A stretch of 64,000 nt of DNA from Candidatus Merdivicinus faecavium (GTDB lineage Bacteria; Bacillota; Clostridia; Oscillospirales; Ruminococcaceae). The notes under the pieces are model-generated. The model was given only the letters and a program-made list of their open reading frames with translations. It did not search any database and was not told the DNA's origin. Shown here in pieces: positions 1 to 8,321 of this stretch (its first letter is position 1; every line of letters begins with the position of its first letter). Both the position numbers and the translations under genes were made by a program. Location of the stretch: contig DVKD01000015.1 of assembly GCA_018716285.1 (NCBI GenBank), forward strand, positions 1-64,000. The letters are read 5' to 3'.

Positions 1-22
1 ATAGGACGATGCCGGCACAAAG

Positions 23-47
23 AGAAACCCGTATTACACGGGTTTCT
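23..47. terminator. hairpin upstream of tRNA-Asn
   Basis: A perfect 10-bp stem (AGAAACCCGT / ACGGGTTTCT) with a 5-base loop. It probably ends transcription of a gene lying before the window. The U-tract is weak, so termination is inferred. Confidence 0.4.
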
Positions 48-55
48 TGTCATAT

Positions 56-131
56 TGCTCCTTAGCTCAGTCGGTAGAGCACGCGGCTGTTAACCGCGGT
101 GTCGTCAGTTCGAGCCTGACAGGAGCAGCCA
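56..131 (+). tRNA. tRNA-Asn (anticodon GTT), CCA encoded
   Basis: The cloverleaf can be read directly. The acceptor stem is TGCTCCT / AGGAGCA, followed by discriminator G and an encoded CCA. The D-arm is GCTC...GAGC. The anticodon arm CGCGG-CTGTTAA-CCGCG has anticodon GTT. The T-arm contains GTTCGAGCC. A terminator hairpin follows at once, so it looks like a single-tRNA transcription unit or the end of a tRNA cluster outside the window. Confidence 0.97.
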
Positions 132-134
132 TTT

Positions 135-170
135 TCTCCCGCTTCATACGATGCGGGAGATTGTTTTTTA
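135..170 (+). terminator. intrinsic terminator of tRNA-Asn
   Basis: Stem TCTCCCGC / GCGGGAGA followed by TTGTTTTTTA, immediately after the tRNA CCA end. Confidence 0.8.
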
Positions 171-248
171 TAATCCAGGAGCGCATACAAGCTCCCTTTG
201 CCTGTAAAACGGACCTGTGAAACCGAATGGAAGAACGGAAGGATTGGT

Positions 249-806
249 GTGGGGGAACTGATCGATATCAATATTTTTTTGCGCGATATTTTTGAGCAGG
301 CGCAAACGCAAAACAATGATTATTGGGTAAAAAAATTGCTGCATATTCACTTCAATCGAGCCCATCTGGCTATTATGGTGGAGCCATATCGTTCTTTGCT
401 TTTAGAGGGAGAAAAAACAATGGAATCCCGATTTAGTCAAAAAATGATACAGCCGTTTCACCGAGTATCAAAAGGCGATATTATTATCTTAAAAAAATCC
501 GGCGGTGATATTGTCGGCGTGTTCGAGGCAAAGGATGTTCATTACTTCGAGTTGAAATCTGAGCAAGACGTGGAAGCAATCAAAAACGAATATAATCAGC
601 AAATATGCTGTCCTGATGAATTTTGGGACAGCAAAATGAACAGCCGCTATGCAACCCTGATTGATGTCGGGCACCTTATGAAATTGGCCCCGATACGGGT
701 ATCATTCCCAAACCGCCGTTCCTGGATATCAGGCGAAGAGGTGCAGCATGATCCCGCAATCCCGTCCATGTGCCGAAAGGGGCCGTCATCTTCCGGGCCG
801 CAATAA
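249..806 (+). CDS. ASCH-domain protein
   Basis: A 185-residue protein with an ASCH (ASC-1 homology) fold pattern. This is seen in MVEPYRSLLLEGEKTMESRF, then KGDIIILKKSGG and a closing FPNRRSWI. ASCH/PUA-like domains bind RNA or modified nucleotides; the substrate here is unknown. The GTG start at 249 has an SD (GGAAGGA, 237-243) five bases upstream; a TTG at 198 is the alternative. The first ~70% is markedly AT-rich compared with its GC-rich surroundings, and it sits next to a tRNA gene, which suggests acquired DNA. The last ~25 residues lie in GC-rich sequence and may be a read-through tail past the original end. Confidence 0.75.
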   Translation: MGELIDINIFLRDIFEQAQTQNNDYWVKKLLHIHFNRAHLAIMVEPYRSLLLEGEKTMESRFSQKMIQPFHRVSKGDIIILKKSGGDIVGVFEAKDVHYFELKSEQDVEAIKNEYNQQICCPDEFWDSKMNSRYATLIDVGHLMKLAPIRVSFPNRRSWISGEEVQHDPAIPSMCRKGPSSSGPQ

Positions 807-845
807 AAGGTCCAGAAGAGGCCCGGGAACGCCCCGCCGGGCATG

Positions 846-883
846 AAAAATTCCCCGAGCTTGAACCAGCTCGGGGAATTTTT
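846..883. terminator. bidirectional terminator
   Basis: A perfect 16-bp stem from AAAAATTCCCCGAGCT to AGCTCGGGGAATTTTT, with A- and T-runs on the two flanks. It can end both the ASCH gene (plus) and the CBS-domain gene (minus, stop at 888). Confidence 0.9.
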
Positions 884-887
884 GCGC

Positions 888-2285
888 CTATTCCGCTTCC
901 TGCCGAGTCTCCTGCTCAGCCTGTTCCGGCTGCTCTGCCGGGAGACGGTGGATTTTGACCTTCGCGACGCGCCGGTCCTCCACCAGCATGACCGTAAACT
1001 CATAGCCCTCGTATTTGATCGAAGGAGTCTCATCCTCGCGGGGGATCCGTCCCAGCATGTGGGTCATAAAGCCGCCGAGGGTGTCGTAATCATCATCTTC
1101 ATCAAAGGGGATATGGAGCAGCTCGATCAGGTCTTCGAGCTCAACCGTGCCCTCGATCACAAAAGTATCCGGATCAAGCTGCTGGACGGTCTTCTCGGCC
1201 TCGTCGTACTCATCCTCGATGTCGCCGACGATGGCCTCCAGGATATCTTCCATCGTGAGGATGCCCTCGGTCCCGCCGTAGTCGTCAACGACAACCGCCA
1301 TCGCGCTCTTGGTCTTCTTAAATTCCGCAAAAACGCTCCGGCATTTGGCGCGTTCCGGCACATAAATGACCGGGCGGATAAAATCGTCGAGCCGCAGGTT
1401 GTCGGAGGGGTTCATCCCTACCAGGCAGAGCAGATCTTTCACATGGATAAAGCCGAGGATGTTGTCCAATCCGCCCTCGTAGACCGGGAGGCGGGAGAAG
1501 CCCTCGCTGGTGGCGAGGTAAACGACGTCGCTGATCTTTGCGCCCTTTTCCACCGCGACGATCTCGGTGCGGTGGGTCATAACGTCGCCAACGGCTGTAT
1601 CGTCAAACTCAAAGATATTGTTGATCATCTCTTTCTGGCTCTCTTCGATAAAGCCCATTTCGCTGCCGGTGTCGACCAGCATTCGGATCTCCTCTTCCGT
1701 GACCTTTTCGGCCACCTTGTCAGGATCCGCACCGCAGAGGTGGGCAAGCCCGTGTGCGATTCCGCGGATCGGCGCGGTCAGCGGGACAAACAGCCAGAGC
1801 AGGCCCGGATAAAATCCGGCCGCAGAATAGCCGAGCTTTTCGGCCCAATGGCCGCCGAGCTTTGCCGGAAGCACAATGCCGAAGCTGAGCCAGAGAACGG
1901 TCACCAGAAGCGCCGCGATCACGACGCCAGCCGCCGCATACATTGCGGGGACCGCCCCGTCCGCCTGTACGCCGAAGGCCGTCATCAGCAGACGGCAGAT
2001 CATCGGCGCCGCCCAGCAGACCCCGAACAGCCCGCCCAGCATGGCCGCCGCAGATGCCGCAGTGCGGACCCGTTCAATAAAATTCCGTCCCGCCAGGCAG
2101 CGGGAAAGACGGACAGCGCGGGCGTTGCCTGCGTCTACCCGTTCCTTGAGCTGGGGGTCGTTGACCCCCACCATTGCGGCAGCGCTCAGCGAAAAGAAAA
2201 AGCTGCACGCCAGAAAAATCAGAGAAAGAATCAACTGCCATGATCGTCCATCGTCCAAATCTGAAAACCTCCTAATTTCTTTCAC
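888..2285 (-). CDS. hemolysin/CorC-family membrane protein (CNNM-CBS-CorC)
   Basis: A 465-residue protein of the HlyC/CorC (UPF0053) family. These are membrane proteins linked to magnesium/cobalt efflux or homeostasis; the name hemolysin is historical. The N-terminal ~190 residues hold hydrophobic CNNM-type segments. A CBS pair follows (about 220-350, with VGDVMTHRTEI and DYGGTEGILTMEDILE), then a C-terminal CorC_HlyC domain (DDYDTLGGFMTHMLGRIP). The tail is rich in Glu and Gln. It is transcribed alone from a good promoter at 2361-2389 and ends at a shared terminator. Confidence 0.92.
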   Translation of the reverse strand: MKEIRRFSDLDDGRSWQLILSLIFLACSFFFSLSAAAMVGVNDPQLKERVDAGNARAVRLSRCLAGRNFIERVRTAASAAAMLGGLFGVCWAAPMICRLLMTAFGVQADGAVPAMYAAAGVVIAALLVTVLWLSFGIVLPAKLGGHWAEKLGYSAAGFYPGLLWLFVPLTAPIRGIAHGLAHLCGADPDKVAEKVTEEEIRMLVDTGSEMGFIEESQKEMINNIFEFDDTAVGDVMTHRTEIVAVEKGAKISDVVYLATSEGFSRLPVYEGGLDNILGFIHVKDLLCLVGMNPSDNLRLDDFIRPVIYVPERAKCRSVFAEFKKTKSAMAVVVDDYGGTEGILTMEDILEAIVGDIEDEYDEAEKTVQQLDPDTFVIEGTVELEDLIELLHIPFDEDDDYDTLGGFMTHMLGRIPREDETPSIKYEGYEFTVMLVEDRRVAKVKIHRLPAEQPEQAEQETRQEAE

Positions 2286-2360
2286 GCAAGTGTTGTTTCG
2301 CGGCAGCCTGCGGCCCCGCGGAGCAATCCGGGAGCCTTTCCCGGATGCTTATACAGCATT

Positions 2361-2389
2361 ATCATACCGTGTTTTGCCGGTTTTGTCAA
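2361..2389 (-). promoter_or_regulatory. sigma-A promoter of the CBS-domain gene
   Basis: On the minus strand, TTGACA (2384-2389), a 17-bp spacer and TATGAT (2361-2366). It lies ~75 bp before the gene start. Confidence 0.8.
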
Positions 2390-2549
2390 CCGTCTGAGCA
2401 GATAGTCCCTTTTCAAGATTGTATCACATACAGAACAGCGCCGCCGAAAGATTGAAATGAGGTAGATTTGTTCACAGTCTTATGATAGAATTTCCTTAAA
2501 CAACAGAGCGACAAATCGAAATTTGCAGGATTGCAGGAGATAAGACAAT

Positions 2550-2951
2550 ATGAAAAATTTTCAAAATTTCACACCAGAAAAGTATATGACGTCTCATTAT
2601 CAAAAAATATCGGACGGAATTTATCAGACGAAATCGCCTTACGATTCCCATGATATTTTTGTAACTTCTCTTACCTTTGAAATGGAACCAGAGCGCTATG
2701 GAGAGGAAGATGCATCACCCAGAAATCTTACACAAGTTCCAATCGAAGGTATTCTGGATGAATTTAATTTGTTTGTTACAGATTTCTATGATCAATTAAA
2801 TGAAAATAGTGAAGCCACTTGCTATCAAGAATTTGGCTCCTTCGATTTGGAAGATATTAAAAAATTGCGGACACTCATTGGGAAGCGATTTTATGCTGTA
2901 CCATATACAGACGAAGATGGAGAAGAGTATTACAATATGGTAATCGAATGA
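2550..2951 (+). CDS. hypothetical protein, AT-rich orphan
   Basis: A 133-residue acidic, soluble protein. I recognise no family. There is no signal peptide or membrane segment. Repeated Asp/Glu and aromatic residues (QNFTPEKYMTSHYQKISDG near the start, DEDGEEYYNMVIE at the end) give it the look of a small toxin-immunity or phage-type protein, but this is only an impression. A clear SD (GCAGGAGA) precedes the ATG. Its base composition is far more AT-rich than the flanking genes, and a strong terminator follows at 3010-3051. Horizontal acquisition is the likely origin. Confidence 0.7.
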   Translation: MKNFQNFTPEKYMTSHYQKISDGIYQTKSPYDSHDIFVTSLTFEMEPERYGEEDASPRNLTQVPIEGILDEFNLFVTDFYDQLNENSEATCYQEFGSFDLEDIKKLRTLIGKRFYAVPYTDEDGEEYYNMVIE

Positions 2952-3009
2952 CGAACTTCTCATTTATCGGTGAGTTTACCGCCAACTTAGACAACAAAAC
3001 ACATCAGTC

Positions 3010-3051
3010 AAGAGCAGCTATTTTCAATCTGAAAACGGCTGCTCTTTATTT
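3010..3051 (+). terminator. terminator of the AT-rich orphan gene
   Basis: Stem AAGAGCAGC / GCTGCTCTT with an inner TTTTCA / TGAAAA stem, followed by TATTTTG. Confidence 0.85.
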
Positions 3052-3080
3052 TGCCGGCGGGCAGAAAGGAGCGGCCAGCC

Positions 3081-3170
3081 ATGCCGAAGCCGAGGGAGAA
3101 AACCCGCGGGGAACTGACCGCCGACGGTGTGAGAAATTTTCATAAGCTGTCGGGATTTCCGTCAATTTGA
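3081..3170 (+). CDS. 29-residue ORF, possibly a gene remnant
   Basis: ATG at 3081 follows an SD-like AGAAAGGAGC. The peptide is short, basic and polar (MPKPREKTRGELTADGV...). It may be a truncated gene start: the spacing and SD look genuine, but nothing continues downstream in any frame. The interval 2952-3306 otherwise holds only the two terminators. Confidence 0.25.
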   Translation: MPKPREKTRGELTADGVRNFHKLSGFPSI

Positions 3171-3273
3171 CGGGAGTTTTCAATTTTCCGTGAAATCACT
3201 GCTTTCCTTGAGAAGGGAGAACAGATATTTTACCCAAACCGCCCCTTACCCCATTTTCCCCGAAACGGAAAGC

Positions 3274-3296
3274 GGGGGACGCGATTCGCGTCCCCC
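3274..3296 (-). terminator. terminator of the deacetylase gene
   Basis: A near-loopless inverted repeat, GGGGGACGCG-ATT-CGCGTCCCCC, 11 bases beyond the minus-strand stop codon. The minus-strand T-run is modest. Confidence 0.65.
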
Positions 3297-3306
3297 GTAT
3301 ATGCCG

Positions 3307-4188
3307 CTATCGGTCCGGGAACTGCACGCAGGGCGTTTCGGCCGTCAGTTTCCCAAAGGTGTAGCCGAGCTCCCGGTAGTGGTCGATGAGCATGGCGGTG
3401 CATTCCGCCGCCGTGGAGCGCAGCGCATCGTCGTGCATGAGGATGACCAGCTCCTCGCTGTCCCCTGCGCTCTCGAGGATATTCTCGAACATCTCCTCCG
3501 CCGGGGTGGCCGAAGCGCCGTCATCCTTGGCGAGCGCGTTCCAGTCAAACCAGACGATCCCCTCATCGGAAAGCTCCGCCTTGATCTCCTTTAATATCGC
3601 CGGGTCGGCGATGTTGTTGACGCTCCCGCCCGGGAAGCGGCAGATATCCGGTTCCACCCCCGCGACGTCCGCAAGGTGGTCGGAAAGCTTCTGGTAGTCT
3701 TCCAGAAAGGCATCCGCGCTTTCATAAATCTGCTGATACCGGTGCGAGTAGGTGTGCAGGCCGATGGCGTGCCCCTCGTCCAGGATCCGCTGGTAGAGCG
3801 CCTTGCCCCGGTCGGTCGTCGCCCCAATGACAAAAAAGGTGGCGGGGACCTCTTTTTCCTTTAATACATCGAGAATTTCCGCCGTCATGGCTGAAGGCCC
3901 GTCGTCATAGGTCAGATAGACGGTTTTCTGCCCTTCGGCCGGGAGGCTTCCCTCAGCCGGCGCTTCGGATGAGGAATCCGACGGGCTTTCCGCGGAACTT
4001 TCTACGGCACTTTCCGCCGAACTTTCCGCCGCGCTCTCAGCCGCGCTCTCCGCGCGAGATGCGCCCCCACCGGCGCCGCCGGCCGCATGGGCCGCGAGGA
4101 GCAGCACGCCGATCCCCAGGGCCAGGCCGAGCAGGGCCACGCCGCAGATCGTGATCAGGTCTTTGAGCCGAAACGATTTGATGAACAT
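3307..4188 (-). CDS. polysaccharide deacetylase (NodB domain), membrane-anchored
   Basis: A 293-residue carbohydrate esterase family 4 protein that removes N-acetyl groups from peptidoglycan or another surface glycan. One N-terminal TM segment is followed by a low-complexity Ala/Glu/Ser linker and the NodB domain. Motif 1 is YLTYDDGPS with the catalytic and metal-binding Asp pair. Motif 2 is HTYSHRY, with the metal His residues. RFPGGS is motif 3. A late LILMHDD supplies the final His. I chose the ATG at 4188 because GGTGAG precedes it; the reading frame stays open further upstream into spoIID. It follows spoIID in the same direction, which fits a role in sporulation or wall remodelling. Confidence 0.92.
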   Translation of the reverse strand: MFIKSFRLKDLITICGVALLGLALGIGVLLLAAHAAGGAGGGASRAESAAESAAESSAESAVESSAESPSDSSSEAPAEGSLPAEGQKTVYLTYDDGPSAMTAEILDVLKEKEVPATFFVIGATTDRGKALYQRILDEGHAIGLHTYSHRYQQIYESADAFLEDYQKLSDHLADVAGVEPDICRFPGGSVNNIADPAILKEIKAELSDEGIVWFDWNALAKDDGASATPAEEMFENILESAGDSEELVILMHDDALRSTAAECTAMLIDHYRELGYTFGKLTAETPCVQFPDR

Positions 4189-4240
4189 ACTCTCACCGCT
4201 TTCCATGTCTGTATCACACTGTATGCCGGGCGGCGGCGGA

Positions 4241-5422
4241 TTATGACGCGACTTCGGCGATTTCGGCGCCGGGATAGTACCGCGCGAGGATTTCCCGCCA
4301 GCTGCTGCCGGCCTGCGCCATCGCATCCGCTCCGTACTGGCTCATGCCGACCCCGTGCCCCCGCCCTTTGACTGCGAAGGTGAGCGTCTCCCCGTCGCAG
4401 GAGACGGTGAAATTCGCGGAAGCAAGCCCGAAGGCCGCGCGGAGGGTGTCTCCGCTCACTTCTGTACCGCCCACCTTTGCGGTCCTGACCGTGCCGCTTT
4501 CGGTGCGGGATGTGACGGCGATCCATTCGGCGGGGTTTTCGGGGAGGGAGACCCCGCCGGCGCAGCCGGTTAAGATGGCGGCGGCGTCCGCGGCGCTGAC
4601 CGTTACCTCGGAGTACATCTGCGGGTTTTCCGCGTCCTCCGGGCTGTCCACCGCGACAAGGTAGGGGAGCTCCCTCCCCCAGACGTCGGCGGCCGATTCG
4701 GTCCTGCCGGACGAGATGGCGTGGAAGGCCGCCGCGACCGGCTCCTCCCCGCTGACCAGGATGCAGCCGAGCACTTCGGAGACGGCGGCCTCCAGGACGC
4801 TTTCGTTTTGTTCGAACTGACCGCCCCAGAGGGTCTGCCGCTCCTCCCGGGAGAGGTAAGCCTGGAAATGGGCCGGGTCGGTGGAGAGATACGCGCCCTT
4901 CAGATCCGGGTCGGGATTCTGCAGCTGGAGCCCCATCTGCCGCAGGGCGTAGCTGTGGGCTGCGACCGCCTGCGCTTTGATCGCCTCGGGGTGGAAGGTG
5001 ATGGGGATCTCGGCCGCCGTCACGCCGCAGATATAGTCGAAGGGGCTGAGCGCCATCACCGTGCCGCTTGCCGCGTCCAGCACCTGGTAGGCGGAGGGAA
5101 GGGTGAGGGCGGCGTCGCTCTGAGGCAGGCCGGACGGCTCCGTTTCCGGGGCCTCCGCCGGTGCGCTTTCGACTGCGGAAATCTCCGCATCGGAGGATTC
5201 CGCAGCGGGGCTGTCCGCACTTTCCGCAGAGGACGAAAGTTCCGCATCCGGGAGGGCGGGGAGCCATGCGGAGGCGGAGGGCTGGAAGGAGAAGCTTGTC
5301 TTTTCCGGCCAGAGGTCCGGGGAGGCCGCGGGGAGGCGGACGCTCGCCGCGAGGGGCAGCGCGGGCAGCAGCGCCATCGCGCCCAAAAAGGCGATACAGC
5401 GGGCGATCGTGTGACGTTTCAT
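4241..5422 (-). CDS. spoIID: stage II sporulation protein D-like (SpoIID/LytB)
   Basis: A 393-residue exported protein. It has a signal peptide, then a Ser/Ala/Glu-rich linker (about 60-100), then the SpoIID domain (about 110-390). Diagnostic motifs are EIPITFHPEAIKAQAVAA, which holds the family's catalytic Glu, AYLS and GRGHGVGMSQYGA near the C-terminus. SpoIID is a lytic transglycosylase that degrades peptidoglycan during engulfment. The SD (AGGAGG) is seven bases before the ATG. The deacetylase gene follows after 52 bp. The usual spoIIR/spoIIQ neighbours are absent, so this could be a SpoIID paralogue rather than the core engulfment enzyme. Confidence 0.88.
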   Translation of the reverse strand: MKRHTIARCIAFLGAMALLPALPLAASVRLPAASPDLWPEKTSFSFQPSASAWLPALPDAELSSSAESADSPAAESSDAEISAVESAPAEAPETEPSGLPQSDAALTLPSAYQVLDAASGTVMALSPFDYICGVTAAEIPITFHPEAIKAQAVAAHSYALRQMGLQLQNPDPDLKGAYLSTDPAHFQAYLSREERQTLWGGQFEQNESVLEAAVSEVLGCILVSGEEPVAAAFHAISSGRTESAADVWGRELPYLVAVDSPEDAENPQMYSEVTVSAADAAAILTGCAGGVSLPENPAEWIAVTSRTESGTVRTAKVGGTEVSGDTLRAAFGLASANFTVSCDGETLTFAVKGRGHGVGMSQYGADAMAQAGSSWREILARYYPGAEIAEVAS

Positions 5423-5477
5423 TTTTTACCCTCCTAAGTCTTTGCAACAAAATCAGGGGCTCCGACAGGATTTCACC

Positions 5478-5506
5478 TTGACTTTAATTCTGTGCTGTTA
5501 TAAAAT
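5478..5506 (+). promoter_or_regulatory. sigma-A promoter of citrate synthase
   Basis: TTGACT (5478-5483), a 17-bp spacer and TAAAAT (5501-5506), about 55 bp before the chosen start. Confidence 0.7.
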
Positions 5507-5560
5507 AAGAGTATCTATATGATTTTGCGGCCGGACCCTGCACAAGGGGAGGCAAATCCA

Positions 5561-6946
5561 ATGAAAAGCAGGGTGAGTGCAATTATGGTACGAGGTTTTG
5601 CCAAAAAGGAGACCATCAATACATTATGCGAGGAGTTTAAGAAACATAACTACATCGACCCCTCGCTCAATGAAAAATACAACGTCAAGCGGGGACTGCG
5701 CAACAGCGACGGGACCGGTGTTTTAGCCGGCCTGACCCAGATCTGCAACGTCCACGGCTACGTCATCAACGAAGGGGAGAAGCAGCCGGTCGACGGCGAA
5801 CTCACCTACCGCGGCTACGACATCCGCGACCTGATTTCGGCCTGCGCCAAAGAGGGGCGGTACGGCTATGAGGAGGTCTCCTACCTCCTTTTATTCGGCG
5901 TCCTCCCCACCGCCGAGCAGCTCGAGTTTTTCCGGATGGTGCTGGCCCAGGCGCGCTCCCTGCCGCAGGATTTCGTGCAGGACATGATCCTCAAGGCCCC
6001 CTCCAAGGACATCATGAACAAGCTCGCCCGCAGCGTGCTGGCCCTCTACTCCTACGATGAATTTGCCGAGGAATCCTCCCTCGAGGGGGAGCTGCGCAAG
6101 GCCATCTACATCATCGCCCGGATGCCCACCATGATGGTCAACGCCTACCAGGCGAAGATCGGCCATTACGACAACAAATCCACCTACTTCCACCCCGTCC
6201 GCCCCGACGAGAGCCTCGCCCAGAGCATCCTCTCCACCCTGCGCATCGACCGGGAGTACACCGAGGAGGAGGCCCACCTCCTCGATATCTGCCTGATGCT
6301 CCACGCCGAGCACGGCGGCGGCAACAACTCGACCTTTGTCTGCCGGACCCTCACCTCCTCCGGTACCGACGCCTATTCCGCCTATTCGGGGGCCATCGGC
6401 TCCCTCAAGGGCTTCCGGCACGGCGGCGCCAATATCAGCGTCGTGCGGATGTTTGACACCATCAAGAAGGGCGTTTCCGACTGGAAGGACGACGAGGAGA
6501 TCACCGCCTTCCTGACCGGCATCCTCGACCGCCGGTACGGGGACCGGACCGGGCTCATCTACGGCATGGGCCACGCGGTCTACACCCTCTCCGACCCCCG
6601 CGCCCAGATCCTCCGGGATTCGGCCGAGCGGCTCGCCGCCGAAAAGGGGATGACCGAGGAGCTTACGCTGCTCAAGTCGATCGAGCGGCTCGCCCCGGCG
6701 GCCATCGCCTCCCGCAAGGGCGACAAGAAGGCCATCTGCGCCAACGTCGACCTCTACTCCGGCTTTGTGTACCGGATGCTGGGCATCCCGGACGAGCTCT
6801 TCACCCCTCTCTTTGCAGTCGCGCGGATGAGCGGCTGGTGCGCCCACCGGATCGAGGAGTACACCACCTGCTCGCGGATCATCCGGCCGGCTTACAAGTC
6901 GGTCGTCCGCCGGCAGACCTACCAGCCCATTGAGAAGCGCCGCTGA
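5561..6946 (+). CDS. gltA: citrate synthase
   Basis: A 461-residue enzyme condensing oxaloacetate and acetyl-CoA to citrate. Catalytic His residues are in LMLHAEHGGGNNS and YGMGHAVYTLSDPRA; the catalytic Asp is in NVDLYSGFVYRMLGIP. The form is the long clostridial one with an N-terminal extension, which feeds glutamate synthesis in anaerobes with a partial TCA cycle. The start at 5561 is set by GGGGAGG just upstream; an in-frame ATG at 5519 lacks an SD. Codon use is strongly biased, implying high expression. The stop overlaps the next gene by one base (TGATG). Confidence 0.96.
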   Translation: MKSRVSAIMVRGFAKKETINTLCEEFKKHNYIDPSLNEKYNVKRGLRNSDGTGVLAGLTQICNVHGYVINEGEKQPVDGELTYRGYDIRDLISACAKEGRYGYEEVSYLLLFGVLPTAEQLEFFRMVLAQARSLPQDFVQDMILKAPSKDIMNKLARSVLALYSYDEFAEESSLEGELRKAIYIIARMPTMMVNAYQAKIGHYDNKSTYFHPVRPDESLAQSILSTLRIDREYTEEEAHLLDICLMLHAEHGGGNNSTFVCRTLTSSGTDAYSAYSGAIGSLKGFRHGGANISVVRMFDTIKKGVSDWKDDEEITAFLTGILDRRYGDRTGLIYGMGHAVYTLSDPRAQILRDSAERLAAEKGMTEELTLLKSIERLAPAAIASRKGDKKAICANVDLYSGFVYRMLGIPDELFTPLFAVARMSGWCAHRIEEYTTCSRIIRPAYKSVVRRQTYQPIEKRR

Positions 6947-8268
6947 TGCGCGGGGCTTTTCTGCGGCGGGCCTTGGGGGCTGCCGCCGCCTTACTGCTGA
7001 CCGGCTGCTCCATGCCCCAGTCGGGGGTGGACAGCCTGCTGGCGCCCCCCCTCCTCAACGAGGAGCAAAACGAGATCTACGCCGCCCTCGTCCGGGAGAC
7101 GGGGGATTCCATCAAGCTTCTGTACCCGCAGCGCGGGGAGAACCGCTCGGCCTTCCTCGTCATCAACCTGGACGCAGAGGTGACCTCCGAGGCGGTGGCG
7201 TTTTACCAGTCGACCGCTTCAACCGTCACCTCGGCCATCCATATGGCCGTCCTCGACAAGCGGGACGGCGCCTGGCAGTCGGTCCATGACATCTCCCTCG
7301 AGGGCACGCAGGTCGAGGATATTTCGGTCATGCGCGCCGGCGGGGATTCGCTCCTGGCGGTCGGTCTCGGGTATTCGAGCGACAACACGAGCCTGCTTAA
7401 AATCTACAGCTTCAACGGCAGCACGATGGACGAGATTTATTCCCAGAGCTACCAGACCAAGATTATTTCGGACTTAAACAGCGACGACACGGACGATGTG
7501 CTGCTGATCACCCCGGTGAGCGAGGACGGGAACTCCTACGGCCGGCTTTACACCTACCGGAACGGCCGGTTCCGGCCGGACAGCGAGGTGCTGCTCGATC
7601 CCGCCTTTACCCGGTATGCGAACATTACCGACGGCTACCTCGTCAACGGACAGCGGGCGATCTACCTCGACGGGTACCGCGGCTCCACCCTCATGTCGAC
7701 CGAGATCCTCGGCTATGAGGAGGAGGCGGGGCTGGTCGACCTGACCTATGACCCCGAGGCGGGGCAGCGCTATGCGATCGATCGGGCGCTGGGAGCCGTC
7801 TGCTACGACACCAACCGCGACGGGGTCATCGAGGTGCCCGGCCTCACCCTCATGCCCGGCTACACCGAGGAGGTGTCGGGCGCCGTCTATCTGACCGACT
7901 GGTACCATTTTCTGAATGGGGAATATGAAAAGGTCAAATCCTCCTATGTGAGCTCCTCGCAGGGATATATGCTGGACTTCCCCGAACGCTGGGTGGGAGA
8001 GGTGAGCATCCGCCGGACGGTCCGTGCCAACGAGACCCTCTTTTACGAGTATCAGGGCGGGGACAGCCCGGTCAAGAGCGAGCTTCTTTACATCCTCATG
8101 GCCAAGCGGAGCGACTGGGAGGCGGGGGAATTTCCTGACTATGAGCTCATCGACAGCGCGGGCGGCGGACAGATCGTCTATCTCGCCAAAATTCCCGAGC
8201 AGGAGGAGTATAACCCGCTTGCGGTCAACTTGACCGAGGTCAAAAAGAATTTTAACCGCTATTATTAG
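6946..8268 (+). CDS. lipoprotein of unknown function, between citrate synthase and a two-component system
   Basis: A 440-residue protein with a lipoprotein signal (LLLTGCS, Cys21), so it is probably anchored on the outer face of the membrane. The body has repeated strands with Asp-rich turns (SDLNSDDTDDVLLIT, YDTNRDGVIEVPG) that resemble FG-GAP/VCBS-type propeller repeats. I do not recognise a named family. It overlaps citrate synthase by one base and precedes a response regulator and kinase by 53 bp. An accessory role in sensing is plausible but is inferred from position only. Confidence 0.8.
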   Translation: MRGAFLRRALGAAAALLLTGCSMPQSGVDSLLAPPLLNEEQNEIYAALVRETGDSIKLLYPQRGENRSAFLVINLDAEVTSEAVAFYQSTASTVTSAIHMAVLDKRDGAWQSVHDISLEGTQVEDISVMRAGGDSLLAVGLGYSSDNTSLLKIYSFNGSTMDEIYSQSYQTKIISDLNSDDTDDVLLITPVSEDGNSYGRLYTYRNGRFRPDSEVLLDPAFTRYANITDGYLVNGQRAIYLDGYRGSTLMSTEILGYEEEAGLVDLTYDPEAGQRYAIDRALGAVCYDTNRDGVIEVPGLTLMPGYTEEVSGAVYLTDWYHFLNGEYEKVKSSYVSSSQGYMLDFPERWVGEVSIRRTVRANETLFYEYQGGDSPVKSELLYILMAKRSDWEAGEFPDYELIDSAGGGQIVYLAKIPEQEEYNPLAVNLTEVKKNFNRYY

Positions 8269-8321
8269 CCGCCCCGCCCCCAAAAAGGCCGGCGGCAGGC
8301 AGCAGAAAGGAAATAATCAGC

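Noticed and set aside
56..131. attB/attL-type duplication of the tRNA-Asn 3' end
   Set aside because: I found no second copy of the tRNA 3' end within the window, so an integration event is not demonstrated.
843..2243. A 466-codon plus-strand frame opposite the CBS-domain gene
   Set aside because: The minus strand has the promoter, CBS and CorC motifs and terminator; the plus frame starts inside the terminator hairpin.
2948..3145. A 65-codon frame overlapping the end of the AT-rich orphan gene
   Set aside because: It runs through the strong terminator at 3010-3051 and has no SD.
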